Notes under the pieces: generated by a model
The model's input: only the letters and a program-made list of their open reading frames with translations
What the model was told of the DNA's origin: nothing
The model's database searches: none
Program-made: the position numbers and the translations under genes
In this document: positions 1 to 9,355 of the stretch, piece after piece
Position numbering within the stretch: the stretch's first letter is position 1
Layout: each line of letters begins with the position of its first letter
Assembly: GCF_030065885.1 (NCBI RefSeq)
Contig: NZ_JASJCS010000029.1
Span: 1 to 45,693, forward strand
Source of the DNA: Ilumatobacter sp.
GTDB lineage: Bacteria; Actinomycetota; Acidimicrobiia; Acidimicrobiales; Ilumatobacteraceae
DNA length: 45,693 nucleotides
Direction of reading: 5' to 3'

Positions 1-1058
1 TCGACATCGGCACCGGCGGCAAGATCTGCCTCTACACCCTCCAACCCGTCGACATCCTCGCCGACATCAACGGCTGGTTCCCCGCCGGCGCCGACTACAC
101 CCCCCGCAACCCCAACCGCCTCCTCGACACCCGCAACATCACCACCCCGCCTCCCACCAATCCACCGACGACGCCGCCCACCACGCCGCCGACGCCGACC
201 CCGCCGCCGGCCAACGCAGCCTTCGTCGAGACGTTCGACGGCAACACCGGGCTCGACCGGTTCCGGTACGGCGTGTACCACCGAGGCGTCGGCTGGCAAC
301 AGGCCGGCAGGGCCCCGGTCCTGGTCGGCAACAACAACGTGGGCGCGGCGGGGCAATGGAGCGCCGACCACGACCTCTCGTGCGGCAGCCCTGACACCCA
401 GCGGCCGCTGCGCACCGACTTCTTCCAGGACAAGACCGGCGAGAACGGCTGGAAGCCGCGGGTCGACTTCCACCTCGACGAGCTCCTCTACCTCTGCCGC
501 GACCACCTGATGACGTCGATGGGCGACGTGGCGGCCTACTCGATCGTCTGGTTCTCCCCCGATCAGGTGTTCTCGTCGGTGTCGAAGGTCTGCGTCGACG
601 TCAACCTCACCGACCTCGGCACCCGCCAGTGGTGGAAGATCGGCGTCGTCTCCGACGGGTTGTACAACTCGAAGATCAACGGCAACCCGGGCCTCCTGAT
701 CTCCGATGTCGGCACCTCGGACCTGCCGGGCAGTCTGAGCGGACCCGATCGGCTCCTCGCGTCGTGGTCGGGCGCTGCATCGGCCGGCTACCCGGGTGCC
801 CTGAAGATCGGCGGCACCAAGGTCGGCGCCGGCTTCAACGGCGGCGACGACAAGAAGACCCGCCACCCCGCCTGCCTGACCGACAACGGGAACGGCACGG
901 TCACCTTCTCCGTCGCCGGCGTCTCGAAGACGACCTCGGGATCCTTCCCCGCCGAACCCAGCCGCGTCGTGTTCTACGACCACAACTACAACCCGGACAA
1001 AGACACCAACCCGATCGGCCACACCTGGCACTGGGACAACATCGTCGTGTGGGAGTGA
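1..1058 (+). CDS. Secreted surface protein with shared 4-Cys C-terminal domain (5' end outside window)
   Basis: The gene is cut by the window edge; the first complete codon is at base 3. The visible N-terminal part contains ILADINGWF and a NRLLDTRN tail, a repeat type I associate with large surface proteins of Acidimicrobiia. A Pro/Thr linker (about bases 150-210) follows. The rest, from about base 213, is a domain of about 280 residues that recurs in the next gene (1282-3408). By eye the two copies are roughly two-thirds identical. Both keep four cysteines (in DLSCGSPDTQR, LYLCRDH, KVCVDVNLTD, HPACL) and end in GHTWHWDN. Four conserved cysteines fit an extracytoplasmic disulfide-bonded fold. 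The start (ETFD...) and end (WHWDNIVV) recall a concanavalin-like jelly roll, which is inference only. No catalytic motif is recognised. An adhesin or carbohydrate-binding role is possible but unproven. Confidence 0.75.
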   Translation, partial: DIGTGGKICLYTLQPVDILADINGWFPAGADYTPRNPNRLLDTRNITTPPPTNPPTTPPTTPPTPTPPPANAAFVETFDGNTGLDRFRYGVYHRGVGWQQAGRAPVLVGNNNVGAAGQWSADHDLSCGSPDTQRPLRTDFFQDKTGENGWKPRVDFHLDELLYLCRDHLMTSMGDVAAYSIVWFSPDQVFSSVSKVCVDVNLTDLGTRQWWKIGVVSDGLYNSKINGNPGLLISDVGTSDLPGSLSGPDRLLASWSGAASAGYPGALKIGGTKVGAGFNGGDDKKTRHPACLTDNGNGTVTFSVAGVSKTTSGSFPAEPSRVVFYDHNYNPDKDTNPIGHTWHWDNIVVWE

Positions 1059-1117
1059 ACCCGCACGATCGGTGACCTCGGTCCAACCGGTCGATCACAA
1101 CCAGCTTGCTTGCCGCC

Positions 1118-1134
1118 GACGAGGTGACCTCGTC
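1118..1134 (+). terminator. Short perfect hairpin after the first surface gene
   Basis: GACGAGG and CCTCGTC form a 7-bp perfect stem around a TGA loop, 60 bases after the stop codon. There is no T-tract. It could be an intrinsic or bidirectional terminator. Confidence 0.35.
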
Positions 1135-1225
1135 AGGCCTTGAATCAAGAGATCGGCAAGAAGCAACTCGCAGCCTCAAGAGCGTCGGGCGGACGCGCCG
1201 ATACAGCCCCGAACGTTCGTGACGC

Positions 1226-1252
1226 GGTCCTGCGCGCGGGCGTCGCAGGACC
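1226..1252 (+). other. Hairpin upstream of the transglycosylase gene
   Basis: GGTCCTGCG and CGCAGGACC form a 9-bp perfect stem with a 9-base loop, ending 29 bases before the ATG at 1282 and 9 bases before its Shine-Dalgarno sequence. It may be a 5' UTR structure or an upstream terminator. I looked for a c-di-AMP (ydaO) riboswitch core, common before actinobacterial wall-hydrolase genes, and did not find one. Confidence 0.35.
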
Positions 1253-1281
1253 ACAGTCCACGAAAGGAAGGCACATCCGCC

Positions 1282-3408
1282 ATGAAACCCTCCCTTGCGA
1301 CCGCCCTGGTGGTCGGTCTCGTCGTTCCACTCGGTGTGGGCGCGACCGCCACCTTCGGGTCGTCGACCGACACCGAGTGTTGGGACATCTACAGCCGAAC
1401 CGGATCGCGGTTCTTCTCCACGATGGTGCCCCAGGGCCTCGATCCGGAAGACTGCACGCCGGCCAGCGGCGACTGCTACGTGGGCTACAACTCGAGCGAC
1501 CGCGTTCGCCAGCTGATCGTGCCCCACGATGCCGATCCGCTCACCGCATGCAGCAACGTCTCCGACGAGACCACCACGACCACGGTCGCACCGACGACCA
1601 CCTTGCCGGACGTCCCGACCGGCCGCTTCGAGACGATGCCGGTCGGCGCTGCGCTGCCGACCGATGCCGAGTGCGCAGCCGGCGTGCGCCCTGCGTCGGA
1701 GAACCGTCCTGAGAACGTCCCGTACAACGCGACCCGCGGCAACGGCGCCAACGCCACGTACCCCCGTGTCACCGGCGACTTCGTCGGAACGACGGACGAG
1801 ATCATCCAGTGGACCGCCTGCAAGTGGGGCATCGACGAGGACTGGGTGCGAGCCCAGATCGTGAACGAGTCGAACTGGAAGCAGACCGCGCTGGGCGACT
1901 TCACGACCGACCCGGCGGCCTGCGCACCCGGCTTCCCGATCGGCAACTACCCGCCGCAGTACAACGGCGATCGTGACCACAACGGGGAATGCCCCGAATC
2001 GATCGGGCTCGGTCAGGTCCGTTGGCTCTACCACCAGTCGGCGTTCGCGAACGACAACTCGACGAGCTCGAGCGCCTACAACCTCGACTACACCTACGCG
2101 ATCTGGCGTGAGTGCTTCGAGGGCCGATTCGGTTGGCTGAACAACGTCGAGGGCCGCGGCGACTACGCGGCCGGCGACGCCAAGGGCTGCCTCGGCGTGT
2201 GGTTCTCGGGGCGCTGGTACACCGACGCCGCGAACAGCTACATCGCCCGGTTCGACGCCACGTTGGAGAACCGGTCCTGGGAGCAGGACTGGTTCGGTCC
2301 GGCGAGCACCGAGACCGCGCCGCCGACCACCGCCCCCGCGACCACCGCGCCTGCGACCACCGCCCCGGAGACCACCGCCCCGGAGACCACCGTGCCGGCG
2401 ACGACCGCTCCCCCGGCCACGACGGCACCCCCGGCGACGACGGCACCCCCGACCACCCAGCCGCCGACGACCGAGCCGCCGACGACCGAGCCGCCGACGA
2501 CGACCGCTCCGCCGGCGCCGCCGGCCGAGTCGCCTGCGGCGTCCGGCGCCCAGTTCGTCGAGACGTTCGACAACAACACCGGGCTCGATCGGTTCCGGTA
2601 CGGCGTGTACCACCGCGGTGTGGCCCACCACGAGGCCGGGACGCCGATCCCCGATGGCGCCAACAACAACATCGGCGCCGGTGGCACCTGGACGGCCGAC
2701 CACGACCTCGACTGCGGGTCGCCCGACACACAGCGGACGATCCGGTCCGAGTTCCAGCAGGACAAGACCGGCGCCAACGGGTGGAAGCCGATCATCGACT
2801 TCCACACCGAGGACCTCCTGTACCTGTGCCGCAACCACCTGATGACGACCATGGGTGACATCGCCGCCTACTCGATCCTGTGGTTCTCGCCCGACCAGGT
2901 CTTCTCGGACGTCTCGTCGGTGTGCTTCGACGTGAACCTCACCGATCTGGGCAACCGCCAGTGGTGGAAGGTCGGCGTCGTCTCCGATGACCTGTTCAAC
3001 TCGACCTACCGGGCGGGCTGGGACGAGTCGGTGCCCGTGCCCGGCCACATCGTGTCCGACGTCGGTTCCGCCGACGTCCGCGGCGGGCTCAACACCTCGG
3101 ATCGCCTGATCGCCACGTGGTCGGGCGGGGCGTCCGCCGGGTACCCCGGTGCGCTCAAGATCGGTGACACACGCCTCGGCGGCGGCATCAGCGCCGGGTC
3201 CGACAAGAAGACCCGTCACCCTGTGTGCCTCGAGGACAACAAGAACGGCACCGTCACCTTCACGGTCGGCGGGCAGTCGGTCTCGATGGCCGGCTCGTTC
3301 CCCGACGGTCCGCAGCGGGTCGTGTTCTACGACCACAACTACACGCCGGACAAGGACGGCAACCCGATCGGCCACACCTGGCACTGGGACAACTTCGTCG
3401 TCACCTGA
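1282..3408 (+). CDS. Secreted lytic-transglycosylase-like protein with shared 4-Cys C-terminal domain
   Basis: The ATG at 1282 is preceded by GAAAGGAAGG (1262-1271), so it is preferred over an in-frame ATG at 1219. The product has 708 residues. Residues 1-25 are a signal peptide. A short TTTTTVAPTTT spacer follows at about 100. Residues 150-340 resemble the goose-lysozyme/SLT fold: NESNW with candidate catalytic Glu196, then ESIGLGQV (240-246), and GRWYTDAANSYIARF near the end. Residues 344-416 are a Thr/Pro/Ala linker typical of wall-spanning proteins. Residues 423-708 repeat the C-terminal domain of the preceding gene, including its four cysteines. It probably cleaves peptidoglycan outside the cell, with the C-terminal domain as a targeting or binding module (inference). 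A terminator hairpin follows at 3426-3465. Confidence 0.78.
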   Translation: MKPSLATALVVGLVVPLGVGATATFGSSTDTECWDIYSRTGSRFFSTMVPQGLDPEDCTPASGDCYVGYNSSDRVRQLIVPHDADPLTACSNVSDETTTTTVAPTTTLPDVPTGRFETMPVGAALPTDAECAAGVRPASENRPENVPYNATRGNGANATYPRVTGDFVGTTDEIIQWTACKWGIDEDWVRAQIVNESNWKQTALGDFTTDPAACAPGFPIGNYPPQYNGDRDHNGECPESIGLGQVRWLYHQSAFANDNSTSSSAYNLDYTYAIWRECFEGRFGWLNNVEGRGDYAAGDAKGCLGVWFSGRWYTDAANSYIARFDATLENRSWEQDWFGPASTETAPPTTAPATTAPATTAPETTAPETTVPATTAPPATTAPPATTAPPTTQPPTTEPPTTEPPTTTAPPAPPAESPAASGAQFVETFDNNTGLDRFRYGVYHRGVAHHEAGTPIPDGANNNIGAGGTWTADHDLDCGSPDTQRTIRSEFQQDKTGANGWKPIIDFHTEDLLYLCRNHLMTTMGDIAAYSILWFSPDQVFSDVSSVCFDVNLTDLGNRQWWKVGVVSDDLFNSTYRAGWDESVPVPGHIVSDVGSADVRGGLNTSDRLIATWSGGASAGYPGALKIGDTRLGGGISAGSDKKTRHPVCLEDNKNGTVTFTVGGQSVSMAGSFPDGPQRVVFYDHNYTPDKDGNPIGHTWHWDNFVVT
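2311..2532 (+). repeat. TTAP-type low-complexity linker repeat
   Basis: Short in-frame repeats encode ETTAP, ATTAP and TTEPP units in the linker between the transglycosylase-like and C-terminal domains. Such tracts are prone to length change by slippage and probably form an extended, possibly glycosylated spacer. Confidence 0.8.
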
Positions 3409-3425
3409 TCGGAGGCGTCGGCTGA

Positions 3426-3465
3426 CCCGCCGACGTGCGGCGCTCGCGCTCCGCACGTCGGCGGG
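3426..3465 (+). terminator. Perfect 15-bp GC hairpin terminator
   Basis: CCCGCCGACGTGCGG (3426-3440) pairs perfectly with CCGCACGTCGGCGGG (3451-3465) across a 10-base loop, 18 bases after the stop of the transglycosylase gene. There is no T-tract, as is common in high-GC Actinobacteria. Confidence 0.75.
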
Positions 3466-3543
3466 CCACCGGCAACACGCCGGGGCGACCACGGATCCGG
3501 CAGCGTGCCGGTCGCCGCGGGTGGCTGCGGCCCGCCGCCGTGG

Positions 3544-3549
3544 CACACT
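3544..3549 (+). promoter_or_regulatory. -10-like box, leaderless start of DUF192 gene
   Basis: CACACT lies 6 bases before the GTG at 3556. At that distance the transcript would begin at or next to the start codon. No Shine-Dalgarno sequence is seen. Confidence 0.45.
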
Positions 3550-3555
3550 TCGGTT

Positions 3556-3897
3556 GTGCCGTGGCTCGTGAGAGAAGACGCCCGAGTACTGGCGTCGGCC
3601 GAGGTCGCCGACGCACGATCGGCCCGACGAAGGGGTCTGCTCGGCCGTGACCACCTCGATGGCGCCCTGGTGCTCCGACCGTGCCGCTGGGTGCACACCA
3701 TCGGGATGCGCTTCCCGATCGACGTCGCGTTCCTCGACGACGACGGCGTCGTCGTGAAGACGATGTCGATGCACCAACGCCGTGTCGGCGTACCCGTTTG
3801 GCGAGCGAGCGTCGTCGTCGAAGCCGAGGCTGGTGCGTTCGCCCGGTGGGGGCTCCGCGTCGGCGACGTGCTCGAGGTCCGGACCGACGACACGTGA
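3556..3897 (+). CDS. DUF192 family protein
   Basis: The 113-residue product matches the DUF192 family: a leading RRGLLGRD, the hallmark WVHTIGMRFPIDVAFLD, then MSMHQRRVG, and a C-terminal half ending GLRVGDVLEV. Members are small, often secreted or periplasmic beta-rich proteins of unknown biochemical role. This one has no signal peptide. The GTG at 3556 is chosen because of the box at 3544 and because the protein then begins at the usual family point; an in-frame ATG at 3505 would add a Gly/Pro-rich stretch unlike the family. Its stop overlaps the GTG of rsmI by 4 bases, so the two are probably co-transcribed and translationally coupled. Confidence 0.82.
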   Translation: MPWLVREDARVLASAEVADARSARRRGLLGRDHLDGALVLRPCRWVHTIGMRFPIDVAFLDDDGVVVKTMSMHQRRVGVPVWRASVVVEAEAGAFARWGLRVGDVLEVRTDDT

Positions 3898-4718
3898 GCG
3901 AGGGCGGCACGCTCTGGTTGGTCGCCACCCCGATCGGCAACCTCGGTGACCTGCCACAACGCGCCGTGGACGTGCTGGGCCGCGTGTCGCTGGTGTGCTG
4001 TGAGGACACGCGCCGCACCGGCCGGCTCCTCCAGCACGCGGGCGTGCGAGCCGAACGGCTCGCCGTCGCCAACGAGCACACCGAACACCACCGCATCGCC
4101 GACGTCCTCGACGAGTTGGGGGCCGGCAACGACGTGGCCGTCGTCAGCGACGCCGGCACGCCCGGCGTGTCCGATCCGGGCGCACGGTTGGTGCGGGCTG
4201 CGCTCGATGCCGGCTACGCCGTGTCGGCCGTGCCGGGGCCGGCCGCCGTGATCACGGCGTTGGTCGTCAGCGGGCTGCCCACCGACCGCTTCGTGTACGA
4301 GGGCTTCTTGCCCCGCCGCGGCGGTGAGCGCGCGGCGCGACTCGACGAGATCGCTCGCGAGACGCGGACGATCGTGCTCTACGAGGCGCCGCACCGGATC
4401 GAGCGCACGCTGGACGACCTCCGCCGCGTCTGCGGCGACGACCGCTCCGTGGCGATCTGCCGCGAGCTCACCAAGCTCTACGAGGAGGTCGTGCGCGGCA
4501 CGTTGGGCACCGTCGCGATCGGCGATCCACGAGGCGAGTACGTCATCGTCGTGGGCGGACATCGCTCCGGGTCGGCCGAGCCGGGTGACGACGAGATCCG
4601 CGCCGCTCTCCGCGTCCACCTCGGGGCAGGTGCGACCAAGCGCGACGCCGTCGCCAGCGTGGCGACCGAACTGGGCGTCCCGAAGAAGCAGGTCTACGCC
4701 CTCGCGATCGCCGAGTAG
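3894..4718 (+). CDS. rsmI: 16S rRNA (cytidine(1402)-2'-O)-methyltransferase
   Basis: RsmI uses SAM to 2'-O-methylate C1402 in the decoding centre of 16S rRNA. The 274-residue product has the full set of family motifs: LVATPIGNLGD at the N-terminus, CEDTRRTGRLL, SDAGTPGVSDPGARLV, PGPAAVITALVVSGL, and YEAPHRIERTL, followed by a short C-terminal helical region with TKRDAVASVATELGVPKKQVY. Length is normal. The GTG start overlaps the DUF192 stop (GTGA). The same gene lies near the start of the comparable mycobacterial cluster (Rv1003), which supports the call. An inverted repeat (GGGCCG 4728-4733, CGGCCC 4758-4763) follows and may terminate the operon. Confidence 0.95.
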   Translation: MSEGGTLWLVATPIGNLGDLPQRAVDVLGRVSLVCCEDTRRTGRLLQHAGVRAERLAVANEHTEHHRIADVLDELGAGNDVAVVSDAGTPGVSDPGARLVRAALDAGYAVSAVPGPAAVITALVVSGLPTDRFVYEGFLPRRGGERAARLDEIARETRTIVLYEAPHRIERTLDDLRRVCGDDRSVAICRELTKLYEEVVRGTLGTVAIGDPRGEYVIVVGGHRSGSAEPGDDEIRAALRVHLGAGATKRDAVASVATELGVPKKQVYALAIAE

Positions 4719-4768
4719 ATCGGGCGAGGGCCGCTGCAGCGCGCGCTGCCCCGCCGACGGCCCATGGT

Positions 4769-4774
4769 TAGCCT
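4769..4774 (+). promoter_or_regulatory. -10-like box before HAD gene
   Basis: TAGCCT stands 7 bases before the GTG at 4782, the arrangement expected for a leaderless mRNA. It lies inside the longer reading frame that opens at ATG 4764, which argues for the GTG start. Confidence 0.45.
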
Positions 4775-4781
4775 CGCCGAT

Positions 4782-5600
4782 GTGAGCGAGTACGTGTCGG
4801 TGGCCACCGGCGGACCGAGCGCAGCGTTCTTCGACCTCGACCGCACCCTGATCGCCGGGTCGTCCGCGTTCACGCTCGCCACCGCCGCGCGTTCGATGAA
4901 GATGATGCCCGCCCACGAGCTCGTCCGCGATGCGCTGACCGCGGCCACGTTCAAGTTCGTCGGCGACCACAGCGGCGACGGCACGAGCGACGCCGTCCGC
5001 GACCGCATCCTCGGATTCGTGAAGGGCCAGCGCCAGGACGACCTCCAGGCGCTGAACGAGCGGGTGCTCCCCCGCCTGCTCGGCAAGATCCGCCCCGAGG
5101 CGCGGCGGCTCGTCGACATCCACCGCCACGCCGGTCGGGCCACGTTCATCGTGTCCGCCGCGCCGCAGGAGATCGTCGAGCCGCTGGCGATCTCACTCGG
5201 CATGACCGGCGGCATCGGCACCCGCGGCAAGGTGGCCGACGGGGTGTACACCGGTGAGCTCGACGGCCCGTTCTGCTACGCCCAGGGAAAGGTCGACGCG
5301 ATCGAGCACCTCGCCCGATGGGACGGTCTCGACCTCCGACAGTGCTACGCCTACAGCGACTCGTCGAGCGACCTGCCGATGCTCGGCGCCGTCGGTCACC
5401 CGGTCGCCGTCAACCCCGACTCCAAGCTCGAACGCCACGCGCGGTTGCACGCCTGGCCGGTGGTGATCTTCAGCCAGCGCACCAAGACGGTGATCCGGCG
5501 CACCGTCGCCGGCGTCGCGTCCGCCGGCCTGGCCGCCGGGACGTTCGCAGCAGGGATCGAGGTCGGCACGCGGCGCGCCCGGCGCGGCTGGTTCCGCTGA
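4782..5600 (+). CDS. HAD-IB family hydrolase (SerB-like phosphatase)
   Basis: This is a cytoplasmic HAD-superfamily phosphatase of subfamily IB, 272 residues from the GTG at 4782 (278 from ATG 4764). Motif I is FFDLDRTLI, where the two aspartates are nucleophile and acid/base. Motif II is the Ser in FIVSAAPQE. GKVDAIEHL gives the motif III lysine and SDSSSDLPML gives motif IV. The C1-type helical cap lies at about residues 30-90. The C-terminus adds a hydrophobic AGVASAGLAAGTFAAGIEVG stretch and a basic RRARRGWFR tail, so it may touch the membrane. Relatives are often annotated SerB-like, but the substrate cannot be told from sequence. Its downstream gap carries two copies of a dispersed repeat. 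Confidence 0.85.
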   Translation: MSEYVSVATGGPSAAFFDLDRTLIAGSSAFTLATAARSMKMMPAHELVRDALTAATFKFVGDHSGDGTSDAVRDRILGFVKGQRQDDLQALNERVLPRLLGKIRPEARRLVDIHRHAGRATFIVSAAPQEIVEPLAISLGMTGGIGTRGKVADGVYTGELDGPFCYAQGKVDAIEHLARWDGLDLRQCYAYSDSSSDLPMLGAVGHPVAVNPDSKLERHARLHAWPVVIFSQRTKTVIRRTVAGVASAGLAAGTFAAGIEVGTRRARRGWFR

Positions 5601-5636
5601 CGCCTCGCAGCGGCACCGGCCACCGACCAGCGCCGC

Positions 5637-5713
5637 CGAGCGTCGAGACGTGGCGCTGCGACGCCGCAGCGGAGACAGCGAGCTCGGCCAGGCGCAGCCG
5701 ATCCGGCTCTGCC
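5637..5713 (+). repeat. Dispersed intergenic repeat, locus A copy 1
   Basis: This 77-base unit contains GCAGCGGAGACAGCGAGCTC and a tail GCCGATCCGGCTCTGCC. It is directly repeated at 5772-5847. In reverse complement its core (CGCCT..CGAGCTCGC..TCTCCGCT) matches elements at 18930, 28632 and 40316. The whole gap 5601-5870 holds no gene that I can support. Confidence 0.75.
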
Positions 5714-5771
5714 CGAGCGCGTCGCGCCACGCTGATCTCGCCGACCGACCGCGTTGCGCCGGCCAAGTCGG

Positions 5772-5847
5772 CGAGCGTCGAAGCACGGCGCGAAGCGCCG
5801 CAGCGGAGACAGCGAGCTCGGCCAGGCGCGGCCGATCCGGCTCTGCC
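5772..5847 (+). repeat. Dispersed intergenic repeat, locus A copy 2
   Basis: This is a nearly identical direct copy of 5637-5713, differing mainly in the segment between GAGCGTCGA and GCCGCAGCGG. It ends 24 bases before the stop codon of the minus-strand thioesterase gene. Confidence 0.75.
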
Positions 5848-5870
5848 GGTCGGCGGAGCGCGACGGAGCA

Positions 5871-6668
5871 CTAGCCGCGCGGCAGGAGGGCGAGCTGCCG
5901 GGATTGCGCAACCAGCGCTCCGCCGGCATCCCAGATCTCGCCGTCCTCTTCGAACAGCCCGGCCTGGAGGCACCGGCTGCGGAACCGGCACCGCAGCGGG
6001 CCGGGCTCGGGGACACCGCGAACGTGGACCGTCAGCTCGAGCGTCGGCGTCCAACCGACGGGCACCGACGGCACGTTGAAGCAGACCGGGGCGAACGCGT
6101 CGGCGACGAGCAGCAGGCCGAGCTCGTCGGTGCGCTGGTGGTCGGTGAACTCGAACCAGCCGCTGATCTCCGGCCGCCCGCTGGGCTCGCCGAGGCGGAA
6201 GCCGGCGTCGGCCGGGTCGATCCGGACGACCACTCGGTCACCGAACCCCGAGACCGCCTCACCCCCGGGAGGCTTGGCGCGGACGCACTGGTCGATCGGC
6301 GGCAGGTCGGGCGGCTCGGTGCCGATGAACAGCGGACCGGGCGCGCCCTGCTCGCCGAAGGTGCCGAGCAGCGCCAGCGAGTCGACGCCGTGAGAGCGCA
6401 ACCGCGCCGAGGCCGTCGCGGTGCGGCGGCCCACGCGAACGAGGTCGACCGAGACGTCGCACGGCCCCGGCCGTCCCGGCGCGAGGTAGTGGGCGGTCAG
6501 GCTGAGCGGCGGGCGACCGGTCGCATCGATCATCGCCCGTGCCGCGAGTGCGATCAGGTAGCCGCCATTGGCGTTGCCGGCGATATCCCAGCCGGCCGGG
6601 ATGTCGGCGTCGTACAGACCACCGCCCCGACTGCGGACCCGCGTCGCGCGCTCGAACTCACCCTCCAC
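5871..6668 (-). CDS. Acyl-CoA thioesterase, TesB-like double hot-dog
   Basis: The 265-residue product has two hot-dog halves. The N-terminal half contains AGWDIAGNANGGYLIALAAR (the central-helix signature of TesB-like thioesterases), then LTAHYLAPGRPG. The C-terminal half contains ISGWFEFTD, LLLVADAFAPVCFN and PTLELTVHVRGVP, and it ends AQSRQLALLPRG. The family hydrolyses acyl-CoA to free acid and CoA in the cytoplasm; chain-length preference is unknown. The frame is open back to 6875, but GTG at 6668 is preferred: TATCGT (6682-6677 on the minus strand) sits 8 bases upstream, and the extra N-terminus would be Arg/Pro-rich and unlike the family. It is divergent from metG. Confidence 0.8.
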   Translation of the reverse strand: MEGEFERATRVRSRGGGLYDADIPAGWDIAGNANGGYLIALAARAMIDATGRPPLSLTAHYLAPGRPGPCDVSVDLVRVGRRTATASARLRSHGVDSLALLGTFGEQGAPGPLFIGTEPPDLPPIDQCVRAKPPGGEAVSGFGDRVVVRIDPADAGFRLGEPSGRPEISGWFEFTDHQRTDELGLLLVADAFAPVCFNVPSVPVGWTPTLELTVHVRGVPEPGPLRCRFRSRCLQAGLFEEDGEIWDAGGALVAQSRQLALLPRG

Positions 6669-6676
6669 GAGCCGGA

Positions 6677-6682
6677 ACGATA
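6677..6682 (-). promoter_or_regulatory. -10-like box before thioesterase
   Basis: On the minus strand TATCGT lies 8 bases before the GTG at 6668, the same geometry as other putative leaderless genes in the window. Confidence 0.4.
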
Positions 6683-6854
6683 CGGGTCGTGTCTGGTGCC
6701 GGGACGACCGGACGGGTGTGACCATCGCCACCGCCGAGCGGCGTGAAGGCAATGGATCCGATCCGCCCGGTCCGTGCCGTCGACCGCACGTGGAGCACCG
6801 GCCGCGGGCCGGCCGGTCGCCCGATCCCACGTCGGTGCGCCGCATGGCGGTCGG

Positions 6855-6860
6855 TACGCT
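6855..6860 (+). promoter_or_regulatory. -10-like box before metG
   Basis: TACGCT is followed by 7 bases and then the ATG at 6868. No Shine-Dalgarno sequence lies between, so a leaderless mRNA is likely. An in-frame ATG at 6844 lies upstream of the box and is therefore disfavoured. Confidence 0.5.
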
Positions 6861-6867
6861 CGGCGGG

Positions 6868-8490
<1,623 letters not shown>

Positions 8491-8503
8491 GCCGCTCGTC
8501 GTC

Positions 8504-9268
8504 ATGCAGCACTGGTCCGACAGCCACTGTCACGTGCACGACGAGCGCATGCCGGGCGGCACCGCCGCAGCCGTCGCGGCCGCACGCGAGATGGGCGTCA
8601 CGACGCTCGTCACGGTCGGATGCGATCGCACGACGTCGCTCGCAGCGATCGCCACCGCAGCCGAGCACGACGGCGTCCACGCCACCGTCGGTCTCCACCC
8701 CCACGAAGCCAGCGACGGTGTCGACACCATCGTCGACCTGCTCGACGAACCCGGCGTCGTCGCAGTCGGCGAGGCGGGGCTCGACTACTTCTACGAGCAC
8801 TCGCCGCGCGACGTCCAGCGGCGGGCGTTCGCCGAGCAGATCCAGCTCGCACACGAGCGCCGGCTGCCGCTGGTGATCCACAGCCGCGACGCCTGGGACG
8901 ACACGTTCGAGATCCTCGTCGCCGAGGGCCCACCGACCCGGACGATCTTCCACTGCTTCACCGGCGGCGCCGACGAGGCCCGCCGGGCGCTCGACCTCGG
9001 AGCCCACGTCTCGTTCTCGGGGATCGTCACGTTCAAGAACGCCACCGACGTGCAGGAAGCGGCACGGCTCTGCCCGCTCGACCGGCTGCTGATCGAGACC
9101 GACAGCCCGTACCTCGCCCCCGTCCCGCACCGCGGGCAGACCAACCGGCCGGCGTGGGTGCCGCATGTCGGCCGGTTCGTCGCCGACCTGTGCGACCTCC
9201 CCGTCGGCGACGTCGCCGACGCCACCCGACGGAACACCGAGCGGGCGTTCCCGGCGACGGCGCCGTGA
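8504..9268 (+). CDS. tatD: TatD family metal-dependent hydrolase / DNase
   Basis: The 254-residue TIM-barrel protein has the TatD signature residues: SDSHCHVHD (metal-binding HxH) at the N-terminus, GLHPHEA, AVGEAGLDYFY with the bridging Glu, LPLVIHSRDAWDD, IFHCFTGG and LLIETDSPYLAPVPHRGQTN near the C-terminus. TatD proteins are 3'-5' exonucleases/deoxyribonucleases implicated in DNA repair, and some hydrolyse D-aminoacyl-tRNA. The gene starts 13 bases after the metG stop and is probably co-transcribed with it, as in other Actinobacteria. A CGCCCCGGGGCG palindrome (9279-9290) follows. Confidence 0.93.
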   Translation: MQHWSDSHCHVHDERMPGGTAAAVAAAREMGVTTLVTVGCDRTTSLAAIATAAEHDGVHATVGLHPHEASDGVDTIVDLLDEPGVVAVGEAGLDYFYEHSPRDVQRRAFAEQIQLAHERRLPLVIHSRDAWDDTFEILVAEGPPTRTIFHCFTGGADEARRALDLGAHVSFSGIVTFKNATDVQEAARLCPLDRLLIETDSPYLAPVPHRGQTNRPAWVPHVGRFVADLCDLPVGDVADATRRNTERAFPATAP

Positions 9269-9355
9269 CCGGTCGGGTCGCCCCGGGGCGCCAGTAGCCT
9301 TTTCGGTGCTGCACCCACCGTGGCTTCGGTGCCGGGCAGACTGGCCTCACCGATC

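Noticed and set aside
1140..1281. Possible c-di-AMP riboswitch before a wall-hydrolase gene
   Set aside because: The conserved ydaO core sequences were not found; only a simple hairpin is present.
901..3957. 1018-codon minus-strand open frame opposite the transglycosylase gene
   Set aside because: It is low-complexity Arg/Gly text, antisense to a gene with signal peptide, ribosome site and terminator.
5601..5870. Possible small genes in the repeat-containing gap
   Set aside because: Short frames exist on both strands but are fully accounted for by the two repeat copies.
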